From: Myxococcales bacterium
GTDB taxonomy: Bacteria > Myxococcota_C > UBA6777
Reading direction: 5' to 3'
Length of the DNA: 64,000 nt
NCBI GenBank assembly: GCA_020632975.1
Contig: JACKEL010000007.1
Location: 248,001-312,000 of the forward strand
The notes under the pieces are model-generated. The model was not told the DNA's origin and searched no databases. It worked only from the letters and a program-made list of their open reading frames with translations. Position numbers and translations under genes: made by a program. Positions 34,736 through 42,802 of the stretch are shown here, piece by piece (positions within the stretch are counted from its first letter, which is position 1; each line of letters begins with the position of its first letter).

Positions 34736-34992
34736 TCAAGTTTGGGGTGGGGAACACCGCACATTTTTTGTTGTTGTGGGTGATCTGGATGGGGTGGGGA
34801 ACCTTATTGATCTAGTCTAACCTTTTGATTCTTCATGTCTTTTGATGGATAGTACCAAAGTACTAGTTCTTCGATGCACAAGTTTTTTGCAAGAACCCTA
34901 CTTTTGTCTCTCAACGAACCCCCCTTGCTTTGGCTATATACCCAACATCATCACGAAACACGTTGCGAAACATACGGAAAGTAGGTGCAAAG

Positions 34993-35277
34993 ATGAACGG
35001 AGGTTTCTCTCAGGATGTGCAGCATGCGTTTGTTTATCAGATACGTTTGCAAGGGCATCTGAGCGATCCGTGGAATGCGTGGTTTGAGGGCTTTTCAGTT
35101 ACTCGCGAAGAGTGCGGTCACACCTTGCTTGTCGGCGAAGTGATCGACCAACCCGCTCTCTACGGCTTGCTGCGAAAAGTCCGAGACCTTGGGCTGCCTT
35201 TGCTCTCTGTGATTCGTTTGGAGATGGATAAAGAAGAAAAGAGTTTTTCTGATAAAGAGAAAGGGTTTTCACGATGA
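34993..35277 (+). CDS. Small conserved protein coupled to the oxidoreductase
   Basis: The 94-residue protein has the compact conserved block YQIRLQGHLSDPWNAWFEGF ... GHTLLVGEVIDQPALYGLLRKVRDLGLPLLSV. I have seen this pattern in short bacterial proteins that often accompany quinone oxidoreductase-like MDRs, without assigned function. Its stop overlaps the ATG of the MDR gene (ATGA), so the two are translationally coupled. The TAGGTG before ATG 34993 is a modest ribosome binding site. Confidence 0.8.
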   Translation: MNGGFSQDVQHAFVYQIRLQGHLSDPWNAWFEGFSVTREECGHTLLVGEVIDQPALYGLLRKVRDLGLPLLSVIRLEMDKEEKSFSDKEKGFSR

Positions 35278-36254
35278 AAGCTGTTTTTATCGAACAATAT
35301 GGCGCTCCTGAAGTGCTTCAAATCCAAGAAGTGGAGAAGCCCACTCCCAAAGATAACGAGATCTTGATCAAAGTGCGCGCAACTACCGTTAATTCGGGCG
35401 ATTGTCGCATCCGTGCTTGCAATCCTCCCTTTGGATTCAAGACGATCTTTCGTCTGATGTTTGGTCTTCGAAAGCCGCGCAAAAAGATGATCTTGGGAAC
35501 GGAAGTTTCTGGAGAAGTCGAGTCTGTCGGGAAAGACGTCACGCGTTTTAAGCAAGGCGACCAAGTGATGGCCTTTTTGGGATTCCAGATGGGAGCTTAT
35601 GCAGAGTACGTTTGTGTTGCAGAAGATGGGGTGGTGATCCCAAAACCTGAGCAGCTATCGCTCGAAGAGACCGCAGCGCTTGCTTTTGGTGGCACCACTG
35701 CGTTGTCTTATCTCCGCGACAAGATCAAGATTCAAGCAGGGCAAACGGTGCTGATCAACGGGGCTTCAGGGAGTGTTGGGGTGGCCTCTATTCAGGTTGC
35801 CAAGTTCTACGGTGCCGAAGTGACGGGTGTGTGTAGCACAAAGAATGTTGAGATGGTGAAGTCTTTGGGAGCGGATCATGTGATCGATTACACCCAAGAA
35901 AACTTTGCCCAAAGCAGCAAACGCTACGATGTGATCTTGGATACCATCGGGAATCTCAAGTTTTCTGACTGCAAACGCGCGCTCGTCAAAGGCGGCAAAC
36001 TTGGCTTGGTGTCCTCGACGTTGTTGGAACTTGTGCTGATGCCTTGGCGCTCGTTGACCAGTGGTGTGAAGCTCTATGGCGGCCCAGCAGCGGAGAAGTT
36101 GGAAGATCTGCAATTCTTGCGGGAGTTGGTGGATGCAGGGAAACTACGCGTGTGGATCGAGCGCAGATTCCCCTTGGCAGAGATCACAGAAGCCCATCGT
36201 TTGGTGGATTCAGGCCGCAAAAAGGGCAGTGTCCTCGTGACCATGAACCCCTAA
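35274..36254 (+). CDS. Zinc-less MDR NAD(P)-dependent oxidoreductase, copy 1
   Basis: The 326-residue protein belongs to the quinone oxidoreductase-like MDR group: GroES-like N domain (EILIKVRATTVNSGDCRIR), then the Rossmann motif LINGASGSVGVASIQVAKFYGA and ADHVIDYTQE. The structural-zinc cysteine set is absent. Such enzymes reduce quinones or activated alkenes with NADPH. It starts inside the end of the small upstream gene, and a close paralogue follows at 46 bp. Confidence 0.92.
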   Translation: MKAVFIEQYGAPEVLQIQEVEKPTPKDNEILIKVRATTVNSGDCRIRACNPPFGFKTIFRLMFGLRKPRKKMILGTEVSGEVESVGKDVTRFKQGDQVMAFLGFQMGAYAEYVCVAEDGVVIPKPEQLSLEETAALAFGGTTALSYLRDKIKIQAGQTVLINGASGSVGVASIQVAKFYGAEVTGVCSTKNVEMVKSLGADHVIDYTQENFAQSSKRYDVILDTIGNLKFSDCKRALVKGGKLGLVSSTLLELVLMPWRSLTSGVKLYGGPAAEKLEDLQFLRELVDAGKLRVWIERRFPLAEITEAHRLVDSGRKKGSVLVTMNP

Positions 36255-36300
36255 TTTTACCTTTACCGTTACGATAGATAGAGCTTGTTTGGAGGAAGTG

Positions 36301-37281
36301 ATGAAAGCGATTCAATACAAAACATATGGTGCACCCGAGGTTCTGCGTATCGCGGAGGTCGCCAAGCCCACACCAAAAGCCCATGAGATCTTGGTCAAAG
36401 TCCGTGCAACCACCGTCGCTGCCGAAGACGCGATCTTTCGTAAAGGTAATCCCTTTCTTTCTCGCCTTGCCACGGGTGTGACGAAGCCGAAACAGCCGAT
36501 CTTGGGCACCCAGTTTGCGGGGGAAGTGGCTGCTGTGGGCGAAGAGGTCAAGCGGTATCGCGTGGGAGATAAGATCTTCGGCGATGCAGGGCCGAGTTTT
36601 GGGGCTTATGCGGAGTACCTTGTGGTGGCCGAAGAAGGTGGTATCGCGCAGATCCCTGCGGATCTTTCGTATGATCAGGCCGTTGCTTTGTGTGGTGGTG
36701 AACTCACTGCGCTCCCTTTCTTGCGGGATGAAGGGAAACTCCAGGCTGGCCAAAAGATCTTGATCAATGGAGCTTCTGGGAGCGTTGGTGCGGCAGCTGT
36801 TCAGCTTGCCAAATTCTATGGTGCCGAAGTGACGGGGGTTTGCAGTACCTCAAATGTGGAACTTGTGAAGTTTTTGGGAGCGGATCATGTGATCGATTAC
36901 ACCCAAGAAGACTTCACAAAAGGCGAAGAGACCTACGATATCATCTTCGACACGGTTGGTAAAAGTTCATTCTCTCGCAGCAAGAAAGTGCTCAAAGAGG
37001 GCGGGATGTACCTCACGACGGTGTTGACGATCTCGATCCTCTTTCAGATGATGTGGACCTCGAAGGTTGGGAAAAAGAAAGCGAAGATCGCTTTTACAGG
37101 GCTGCGTCCCGCGCAAGAAAAAGCGAAGGATCTTGAGTTTTTGAAGGGACTCGTCAACGACGGCGCGTTGCGGCCTGTGATTGATCGGCGTTATGCTTTC
37201 GAAGAGATCGTAGAAGCCCATCGTTATGTGGATCAAGGCCACAAAAAAGGAAACGTGGTCGTTACCTTGGGGTGCGCATAA
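36301..37281 (+). CDS. Zinc-less MDR NAD(P)-dependent oxidoreductase, copy 2
   Basis: The 326-residue protein is a clear paralogue of the preceding gene: the same length, NGASGSVGAAAVQLAKFYGAEVTG and the shared ADHVIDYTQED. The catalytic domain edges have diverged (AAEDAIFRKG in place of SGDCRIRAC), so substrates may differ. GGAGG precedes ATG 36301; an in-frame start 12 nt upstream is less well placed. Tandem duplication is inferred from adjacency and shared motifs. Confidence 0.92.
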   Translation: MKAIQYKTYGAPEVLRIAEVAKPTPKAHEILVKVRATTVAAEDAIFRKGNPFLSRLATGVTKPKQPILGTQFAGEVAAVGEEVKRYRVGDKIFGDAGPSFGAYAEYLVVAEEGGIAQIPADLSYDQAVALCGGELTALPFLRDEGKLQAGQKILINGASGSVGAAAVQLAKFYGAEVTGVCSTSNVELVKFLGADHVIDYTQEDFTKGEETYDIIFDTVGKSSFSRSKKVLKEGGMYLTTVLTISILFQMMWTSKVGKKKAKIAFTGLRPAQEKAKDLEFLKGLVNDGALRPVIDRRYAFEEIVEAHRYVDQGHKKGNVVVTLGCA

Positions 37282-37304
37282 ACACCCCATCTAAGGGGAG
37301 TTTG

Positions 37305-37814
37305 ATGAGAGGTCTTCGTTGGCTGTTGTTTGTTGCGACGTTGTGTATCTCTTTTTCTTTGGGGCAGATCGACAAAGATCTGCGGGGACCTGACTCTCCT
37401 CGTGGCATCGTATCTTTTGAGTTTTGTGGTTACACCGCGACCTGCGACAAGATGATCAAGGCATGGGGCAGCGTAGGACGCGAGTCTGCGATGTTGAGCC
37501 TTGGGCTCGATTATCTCTTTTTGGTGATTTATCCGCTGTGTATGTGCTTTTGTTTGTTGTGGGTGGCAGATCGCCTTCCTACCTCGTTGTCTCGCTATGT
37601 TCGAGGCATCGCGTATCTGGCCCTTGTTTCGGGGGTGGCGGATGCCATCGAGAATTACGGCTTGATCCAAGTGCTTCGCGGTAACCAAGCGATGAACTTT
37701 GCTTGGTGGGCTGGGACTTTTGCGGTGATCAAGTTTTCCATCGTGGTGCTGGCGTTACTGACGTTCGTGTTTGCTTTTTTGATCAGCAAGATGAAACCCG
37801 TAGAAGAACACTAA
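37305..37814 (+). CDS. Four-helix integral membrane protein
   Basis: The 169-residue protein has four predicted transmembrane helices: residues 4-20, about 66-90, 103-122 and 138-160. The periplasmic loop after the first helix contains two Cys. GGGGAG precedes ATG 37305, and the gene follows the second MDR by 23 bp, so the four genes from 34993 may be one operon. No family is recognised. Confidence 0.8.
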   Translation: MRGLRWLLFVATLCISFSLGQIDKDLRGPDSPRGIVSFEFCGYTATCDKMIKAWGSVGRESAMLSLGLDYLFLVIYPLCMCFCLLWVADRLPTSLSRYVRGIAYLALVSGVADAIENYGLIQVLRGNQAMNFAWWAGTFAVIKFSIVVLALLTFVFAFLISKMKPVEEH

Positions 37815-37885
37815 GTGTCTGCATATTCGGGTGATTTGCGTGTTGTTGTGTTCTCTCGGTTGCAGAGGAGGCGGTGGGGAGAGCA

Positions 37886-39094
37886 TTACGCGTCTTCGGT
37901 CGTGTCCGAAGGGGCTTGTGGGGTGGGCAAAGAAGATGGGAAAAAGCGCATCACAAGGCGATTTCGGCCTGCATCTTTGGCTTCGTAAAGGGCCTCATCT
38001 GCTTCTTTGAGATGGCGTTCAAACTCAAAGCTTTCGGCATCCACCACGCAAAGCCCGACGCTTGTGGTGGTTCCAACGCTGTTGTTGTTGAGTTCGAGCT
38101 TGGTTTTTTCAAACTGCGCACGGACGCGGTCGATGGCTTTTTCGAGGGTTTCTGCGGAGGTTCCGCGGAGGAGCGCGACGAACTCTTCACCGCCAAATCT
38201 TGCGAGGATATCCGTGTCCCGCAGGCAACGAGAAGAGATCTTGGCAAAGAGCTTGAGCACGGCGTCACCTGCTGCATGACCAAATCGATCATTCACTTGC
38301 TTGAAGTGGTCAAGGTCGAACTGAGCGAGGCCGATGTATTGTTTTTCGCGACGTGCGGTTGCGATCTGTGGCTCGATGACTGTCGCAAAGGCCCGACGAT
38401 TGAGCAGACCTGTGAGGGGGTCGCGCTCGGCAAGTTCGCGCAGTTGTGCTTGTAGCTTTTCGACGGTGAGCAAGACAAAAGCGATTGTAAAGCCCGAGAT
38501 ACACAGCGACATGATAAAGAAAGGGATGGCGCGCGTAATCAACGGAGACTGCTTGATAATCAACGCGTCCACCAACAACAAAGAAGCGCGCATACCCATG
38601 GCGTACATGCACAGGCTCACGAGTCCTGCCATGATGAGGCGCGGTGCGCTTTTTTCATGCGAGGTCATCAACAGTTGCCAGATGATCATCCCGCAGATGA
38701 CAGAGATGGTGAAACAAACGGCCGAAGGGCGCCACGTCTGAGGTCGAGTGGTTTGTTCAAGGATGGCTTGCAAGATGGTGAGAAACACGGCGGTGGAGAA
38801 AAGGGTGATCTTGCCCAGCGGTTCTCGTCCATTCAAGATCAAGGTCCCTGAATAAAGCACGAGAAAAGCGAGAATCGTCAGTGTATTCGCGAGATGGGGC
38901 CCGATGTAGGTGGAGCTTGTGAGTTGGGTTTCTGCTGCAACAGAGAGGACCGCGCCCAGGAAAAGGACGCCGACAGCAGCGGGCCAGTAAGCGGTTTCTC
39001 GGATATCTTTATTGTTTAACCAGTTGGCAAACAAAGCCACCAGCGAGACGACATAAAGTCCGCTTTGTAGCAAAAATATAGTTGTGAAGTCCAT
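37886..39094 (-). CDS. Membrane diguanylate cyclase
   Basis: The 402-residue protein has seven or eight transmembrane helices (residues about 3-215) and a C-terminal GGDEF domain. The active-site motif is GGEEF, with RDPLTGLLNRRAF at the domain start and DLDHFKQVNDRFGHAAGD as nucleotide-binding region. An I-site RxxD (RDTD) stands before the active site, so product inhibition by cyclic di-GMP is expected. ATG 39094 is chosen to begin at the first helix. It makes cyclic di-GMP from two GTP; the signal sensed by the membrane part is unknown. Confidence 0.93.
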   Translation of the reverse strand: MDFTTIFLLQSGLYVVSLVALFANWLNNKDIRETAYWPAAVGVLFLGAVLSVAAETQLTSSTYIGPHLANTLTILAFLVLYSGTLILNGREPLGKITLFSTAVFLTILQAILEQTTRPQTWRPSAVCFTISVICGMIIWQLLMTSHEKSAPRLIMAGLVSLCMYAMGMRASLLLVDALIIKQSPLITRAIPFFIMSLCISGFTIAFVLLTVEKLQAQLRELAERDPLTGLLNRRAFATVIEPQIATARREKQYIGLAQFDLDHFKQVNDRFGHAAGDAVLKLFAKISSRCLRDTDILARFGGEEFVALLRGTSAETLEKAIDRVRAQFEKTKLELNNNSVGTTTSVGLCVVDAESFEFERHLKEADEALYEAKDAGRNRLVMRFFPSSLPTPQAPSDTTEDA

Positions 39095-39330
39095 TCCAAC
39101 ATTCCAAAAGGTGTTTACAGACTGTGTCTGTGGACACAAGCAGTTGATCTCAACCGCGAAGGTGGAAGACGCTCACAAGCTTTCAATGAGAATTGTGGTT
39201 TTTGCAAGCGAAATACTACCCAGCCGTAGGGTTTTTGCCTACGTATATTCATGTAGGAATTTTGTTTCGTTTTTCTTTTTCGAGGGTTGGCGCCGTAGGC
39301 GGGTTTGGGGAGGGGATGTGAGGGGGGTGG

Positions 39331-41142
39331 TTATTTTTTTGTACCGTTTCGCAAGGCTTTGGTGGACTCTGCTGGGCGAGGAGACGAGGGACGACGGCTG
39401 CGGTGTGGGTTGGCTCGTTTGGTGGGCCCCAGGTCTGCGCGATCATCGTAATGGGTGTAGGGCGGTGCTTGCGGTTCCTCGCCTTCGTAGCCTTCTGTGT
39501 CTTCGTTTGATGGAGTGTTCCAAGTGTCGGGTTCTTCGGGGAATGGGCTACCATCCCAACCTTGGATCGCATCATCATTGAGGGACGGTAGGGTTTCTTC
39601 GTAGGGGATGTTGTTGTAGGGATCGGCTTCTTGGGGATCGGGTTCTTGCTGTCGTTTGGCGTAACGCTCGGCGTATCGGCTTTTTCGTGATCCTCGATGA
39701 GCATGCGGAGGGGCTTGTTGGGTCTTGGCGGTACGAGCGAGTGCGCTTTCGTCTTGTTCTTCAAGAAGAAGTTGCAAGGCTTCAGTGAGTGTGCGCACGG
39801 GGATGCCTTCGATCCCATCGATCTGTGGGGGGGGCGTACTTGAGTGGGGGATGACGCAGCGTGTAAAGCCGAGTTTCGCGGCTTCGTTCATACGTTTATC
39901 GAGTTGTGAGACAGGGCGAACTTCTCCACCGAGTCCGATCTCGCCGACGAGAGCGAGGTTTCGGGGCAGGACACGTTCAAAGAAGCTGGATGCGATGGCT
40001 GCGGCAAGTGCGAGGTCATTGGCGGGTTCGCGCAGTTTGAGGCCACCCACGATATTGATAAAGATATCTTGGTCGTCCATCTGAAGCCCCACGCGTTTGC
40101 TGAGGACGGCCAGCACCATGTGTAACCTATTGAGATCGATACCATTTGCGGTACGTCTTGGCTGGCTGAATCCACTTTGACTGACGAGGGCTTGGAGTTC
40201 AACGAGGATACTGCGGGTGCCTTCCATGTTGATGGCGATGGCTGCGCCGCTGGTGCTTGTGTGATGTCCAGAGAGGAAGCTGGCGCTGGGGTTGGGGACT
40301 TCGATCATCCCTTCTTCGCGCATCTCAAAGACGCCGACTTCGTTGGTGGAGCCAAAACGGTTCTTTTGTGCGCGCAAAAGTCTGAAGGTGTGGAAGCGAT
40401 CACCTTCGAGGTAGATCACGGTATCGACGATGTGTTCGAGGACACGGGGGCCTGCGATGGAGCCTTCTTTGGTGACGTGTCCCACCATGATGACAGGGAT
40501 GTTGCGGACCTTGGCGATCTGCATCAAACGCGACGCACACTCGCGGACTTGGGTGATACTTCCTGCGCTCGATTGAATCGAGGGGAGGTACACCGTTTGG
40601 ATCGAGTCTACGATCAGAGCGCCAGGTTGGAGGCTTTTGACGTGTTCGATGGCAAGTTCGAGGTTCGTTTCGCTGAGTAGGAAGACTTCTTTGTCGCCCA
40701 CCCCTAGGCGTTCTGCGCGCATCTTGACTTGGTACACGCTTTCTTCGCCCGATAAGTAAAGCACAGAGCCCACAGCGTCCGCGATCATGCCCGATACTTG
40801 GGACAATAGCGTGGACTTCCCGATGCCAGGGTCTCCCCCGACAAGGATCAAGGAGCCTGGGACAAGCCCGCCGCCGAGGACGCGGCTCATCTCTGGCATC
40901 GCAAGGGGGATGCGTTCGTAAGTATGTGCGGCGATCTCGCTGACTTTGAGGGGGGCATTTTCAGAGGCTTGCCGTTTGGCATTGCGTGCTTGGCTACCAA
41001 AGCCAAAAGAGCCCATGCTGCGGGGATCATTGGTCTCTTCCTTCATGGCGTTCCACGCACCACAAGAAGGACAACGACCCAACCACTTGCTATGTTCAGC
41101 TTGGCACTGGCCACATCGATAGATGCTACGAATCTTTGCCAT
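39331..41142 (-). CDS. radA: DNA repair protein RadA with extended C-terminal tail
   Basis: The 603-residue protein has the RadA zinc finger (Cys10, 13, 24, 27), Walker A GDPGIGKS (residues 103-110), the RadA-specific KNRFG motif and the Lon-like C domain. RadA/Sms promotes branch migration in recombination. Usual length is about 450; here residues from about 460 form a low-complexity tail rich in Pro, Glu, Asp, Tyr and Arg, changing from acidic to basic at the end. AGGAG precedes ATG 41142. The tail may interact with DNA or partners; this is inference. Confidence 0.96.
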   Translation of the reverse strand: MAKIRSIYRCGQCQAEHSKWLGRCPSCGAWNAMKEETNDPRSMGSFGFGSQARNAKRQASENAPLKVSEIAAHTYERIPLAMPEMSRVLGGGLVPGSLILVGGDPGIGKSTLLSQVSGMIADAVGSVLYLSGEESVYQVKMRAERLGVGDKEVFLLSETNLELAIEHVKSLQPGALIVDSIQTVYLPSIQSSAGSITQVRECASRLMQIAKVRNIPVIMVGHVTKEGSIAGPRVLEHIVDTVIYLEGDRFHTFRLLRAQKNRFGSTNEVGVFEMREEGMIEVPNPSASFLSGHHTSTSGAAIAINMEGTRSILVELQALVSQSGFSQPRRTANGIDLNRLHMVLAVLSKRVGLQMDDQDIFINIVGGLKLREPANDLALAAAIASSFFERVLPRNLALVGEIGLGGEVRPVSQLDKRMNEAAKLGFTRCVIPHSSTPPPQIDGIEGIPVRTLTEALQLLLEEQDESALARTAKTQQAPPHAHRGSRKSRYAERYAKRQQEPDPQEADPYNNIPYEETLPSLNDDAIQGWDGSPFPEEPDTWNTPSNEDTEGYEGEEPQAPPYTHYDDRADLGPTKRANPHRSRRPSSPRPAESTKALRNGTKK

Positions 41143-41480
41143 TGGACTCTCCTGACCACCTTATGTCTCGAATTCAATCACTTTTTAGGGATATCTCCCC
41201 TAGAGAAGAAAGGTTCTTTTTCCTGTGCAAAGGTATCGTTGCTGTGCGCCATATCGCGACATACGTTCAGCACCCTTAGAAAAAAGCTGGACACCCCCTT
41301 GGTACGGCAAGGCCATCGCGCGAAATCGGGATGTGACTTGAGGGAAGGGCCACACACAAGATCGAGGCGAGGATATCTTGGAGGAGGGGGTTGTTTTGGG
41401 GGGGGGCAACCGCCAAAGTGTTGGCGTCTTGGAACTTTGCTCTTTGAGAGCCTTCAGATTCGTTAGAAAGGAATCTTCGG
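41143..41480. other. 338-bp intergenic region
   Basis: The gap lies between divergent radA and cysM. It ends with a G-rich run (GGAGGAGGGGG, then GGGGGGGG near 41397-41404). No promoter with good boxes, RNA gene or small ORF is evident. Confidence 0.5.
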
Positions 41481-42374
41481 ATGCAAAAGTATGTGAGCTT
41501 GGTGAGCAGTGTAGGGCAGACGCCGTTGGTGCAGATCCAACATATCGATATCCCCAACAACAATGTGATCTTGGCAAAGCTGGAGGGGAACAACCCCGCA
41601 GGCTCGGTCAAAGATCGCCCTGCATTGAGCATGATCACACGGGCCGAAGAACGCGGAGAGATCAAGCCTGGAGATACCTTGATCGAAGCCACCAGCGGCA
41701 ACACTGGGATCGCGTTGGCGATGACCGCCGCGATGAAAGGTTATCGTATGGTGTTGATCATGCCCGAAAATGCGAGCATTGAGCGACGTGCGACCATGAA
41801 AGCTTATGGTGCAGAGTTGATCTTGGTGACCGCGAAAGAAGGCATGGAAGGTGCGCGTGATATGGCCCTTGCGATGCAGTCTCGTGGCGAAGGTATCGTG
41901 TTGGATCAGTTCTCCAACCCCGATAACCCCCGTGCACACTACGAAACCACAGGTCCTGAGATCTGGGAAGCCACACAAGGCAAGGTGACGCACTTCGTTA
42001 GTTCGATGGGAACGACTGGAACCATCATGGGGACGTCTCGTTTTCTGAAAGAGAAAAATGCAGGTGTGCAGATCGTGGGTGTCCAGCCCACCGAAGGCTC
42101 GCAGATCCCGGGTATTCGTCGTTGGCCAGAAGCGTACTTGCCCAAGATCTTCGATGCCTCGCGTGTGGATCGCGTCGTCGATGTCTCACAAGAAGATGCT
42201 TACAAATACGCCCGACTCTTGGCCCAAAAAGAAGGGGTCTTTGCAGGCGTTTCTTCGGGTGGAGCGATGGCTGTGGCGTTTCGTATCGCAGAAGAAGTGT
42301 CTGACGCTGTGATCGTCTCCATCGTCTGCGATCGTGGCGACCGCTACCTTTCGACAGATCTCTTTTCTGCCTAG
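41481..42374 (+). CDS. cysM: Cysteine synthase B
   Basis: The 297-residue protein is a fold-type II PLP enzyme of the CysM branch. The PLP Lys44 is in NPAGSVKDRPA, EATSGNTGIALAM binds the substrate carboxylate, and MGTTGTIMG plus GVSSGGAM are the phosphate and cofactor loops. It makes cysteine from O-acetylserine and sulfide or thiosulfate. AAAGGA precedes the ATG. It is a monocistronic gene divergent from radA. Confidence 0.95.
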   Translation: MQKYVSLVSSVGQTPLVQIQHIDIPNNNVILAKLEGNNPAGSVKDRPALSMITRAEERGEIKPGDTLIEATSGNTGIALAMTAAMKGYRMVLIMPENASIERRATMKAYGAELILVTAKEGMEGARDMALAMQSRGEGIVLDQFSNPDNPRAHYETTGPEIWEATQGKVTHFVSSMGTTGTIMGTSRFLKEKNAGVQIVGVQPTEGSQIPGIRRWPEAYLPKIFDASRVDRVVDVSQEDAYKYARLLAQKEGVFAGVSSGGAMAVAFRIAEEVSDAVIVSIVCDRGDRYLSTDLFSA

Positions 42375-42434
42375 AGCCTCCGAAAGAATCCCTCCCACTA
42401 CTGTCTCACCACACCGCACTTGTAAGAGTCTTTC

Positions 42435-42776
42435 TTAGGACTCTTCTGCGACAACTTCGATCAGACCGACGATATGGTCGTTGAGGTCTTCGAGGTCTTC
42501 CGCAGGAATCCACCACTCTGTATGGTTCTTTGTGCCCACCGTTTGAAGCGGATAACGCGAGGCAAACTCCGCATCCACCTCAAACTTTGTCACGTATCCC
42601 TTCCCAAACTCTTTGACATTCCAACGATTGACCTCGTGGGCGTACTCCACATTGGTGACAGGATAAAAGATCGATTGGTCGGGAAGTCGGGGAGGCCAGC
42701 GTTTGCAGCCAGAAGCCACGACGAGATCCCATTCTTTTTGACCACAGGGCCGATACATTGTGACTGTGGGGCGCAT
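42435..42776 (-). CDS. Small conserved protein (crystallin-J1-annotated family)
   Basis: The 113-residue protein has the pattern MYRPCGQKEWDLV...SGCKRWPPRLPDQSIFYPVTNVEYAHEV...WN..........YVTKFEVD, which occurs in many bacteria under names such as ADP-ribosylation/crystallin J1; the biochemical role is unknown to me. It starts 26 bp after the alpha-toroid/ExbD-like gene, at the end of the minus-strand run from 50565. A 7-bp inverted repeat AAGAGTC/GACTCTT (42424-42445) overlaps the stop. Confidence 0.75.
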   Translation of the reverse strand: MRPTVTMYRPCGQKEWDLVVASGCKRWPPRLPDQSIFYPVTNVEYAHEVNRWNVKEFGKGYVTKFEVDAEFASRYPLQTVGTKNHTEWWIPAEDLEDLNDHIVGLIEVVAEES

Positions 42777-42802
42777 GTTCTTTCTCTTTGTCTTTGTGAG
42801 GG

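Noticed and set aside
42424..42445. 7-bp inverted repeat as terminator for cysM
   Set aside because: No T-tract on either strand and the repeat overlaps a stop codon; too weak to call a terminator.
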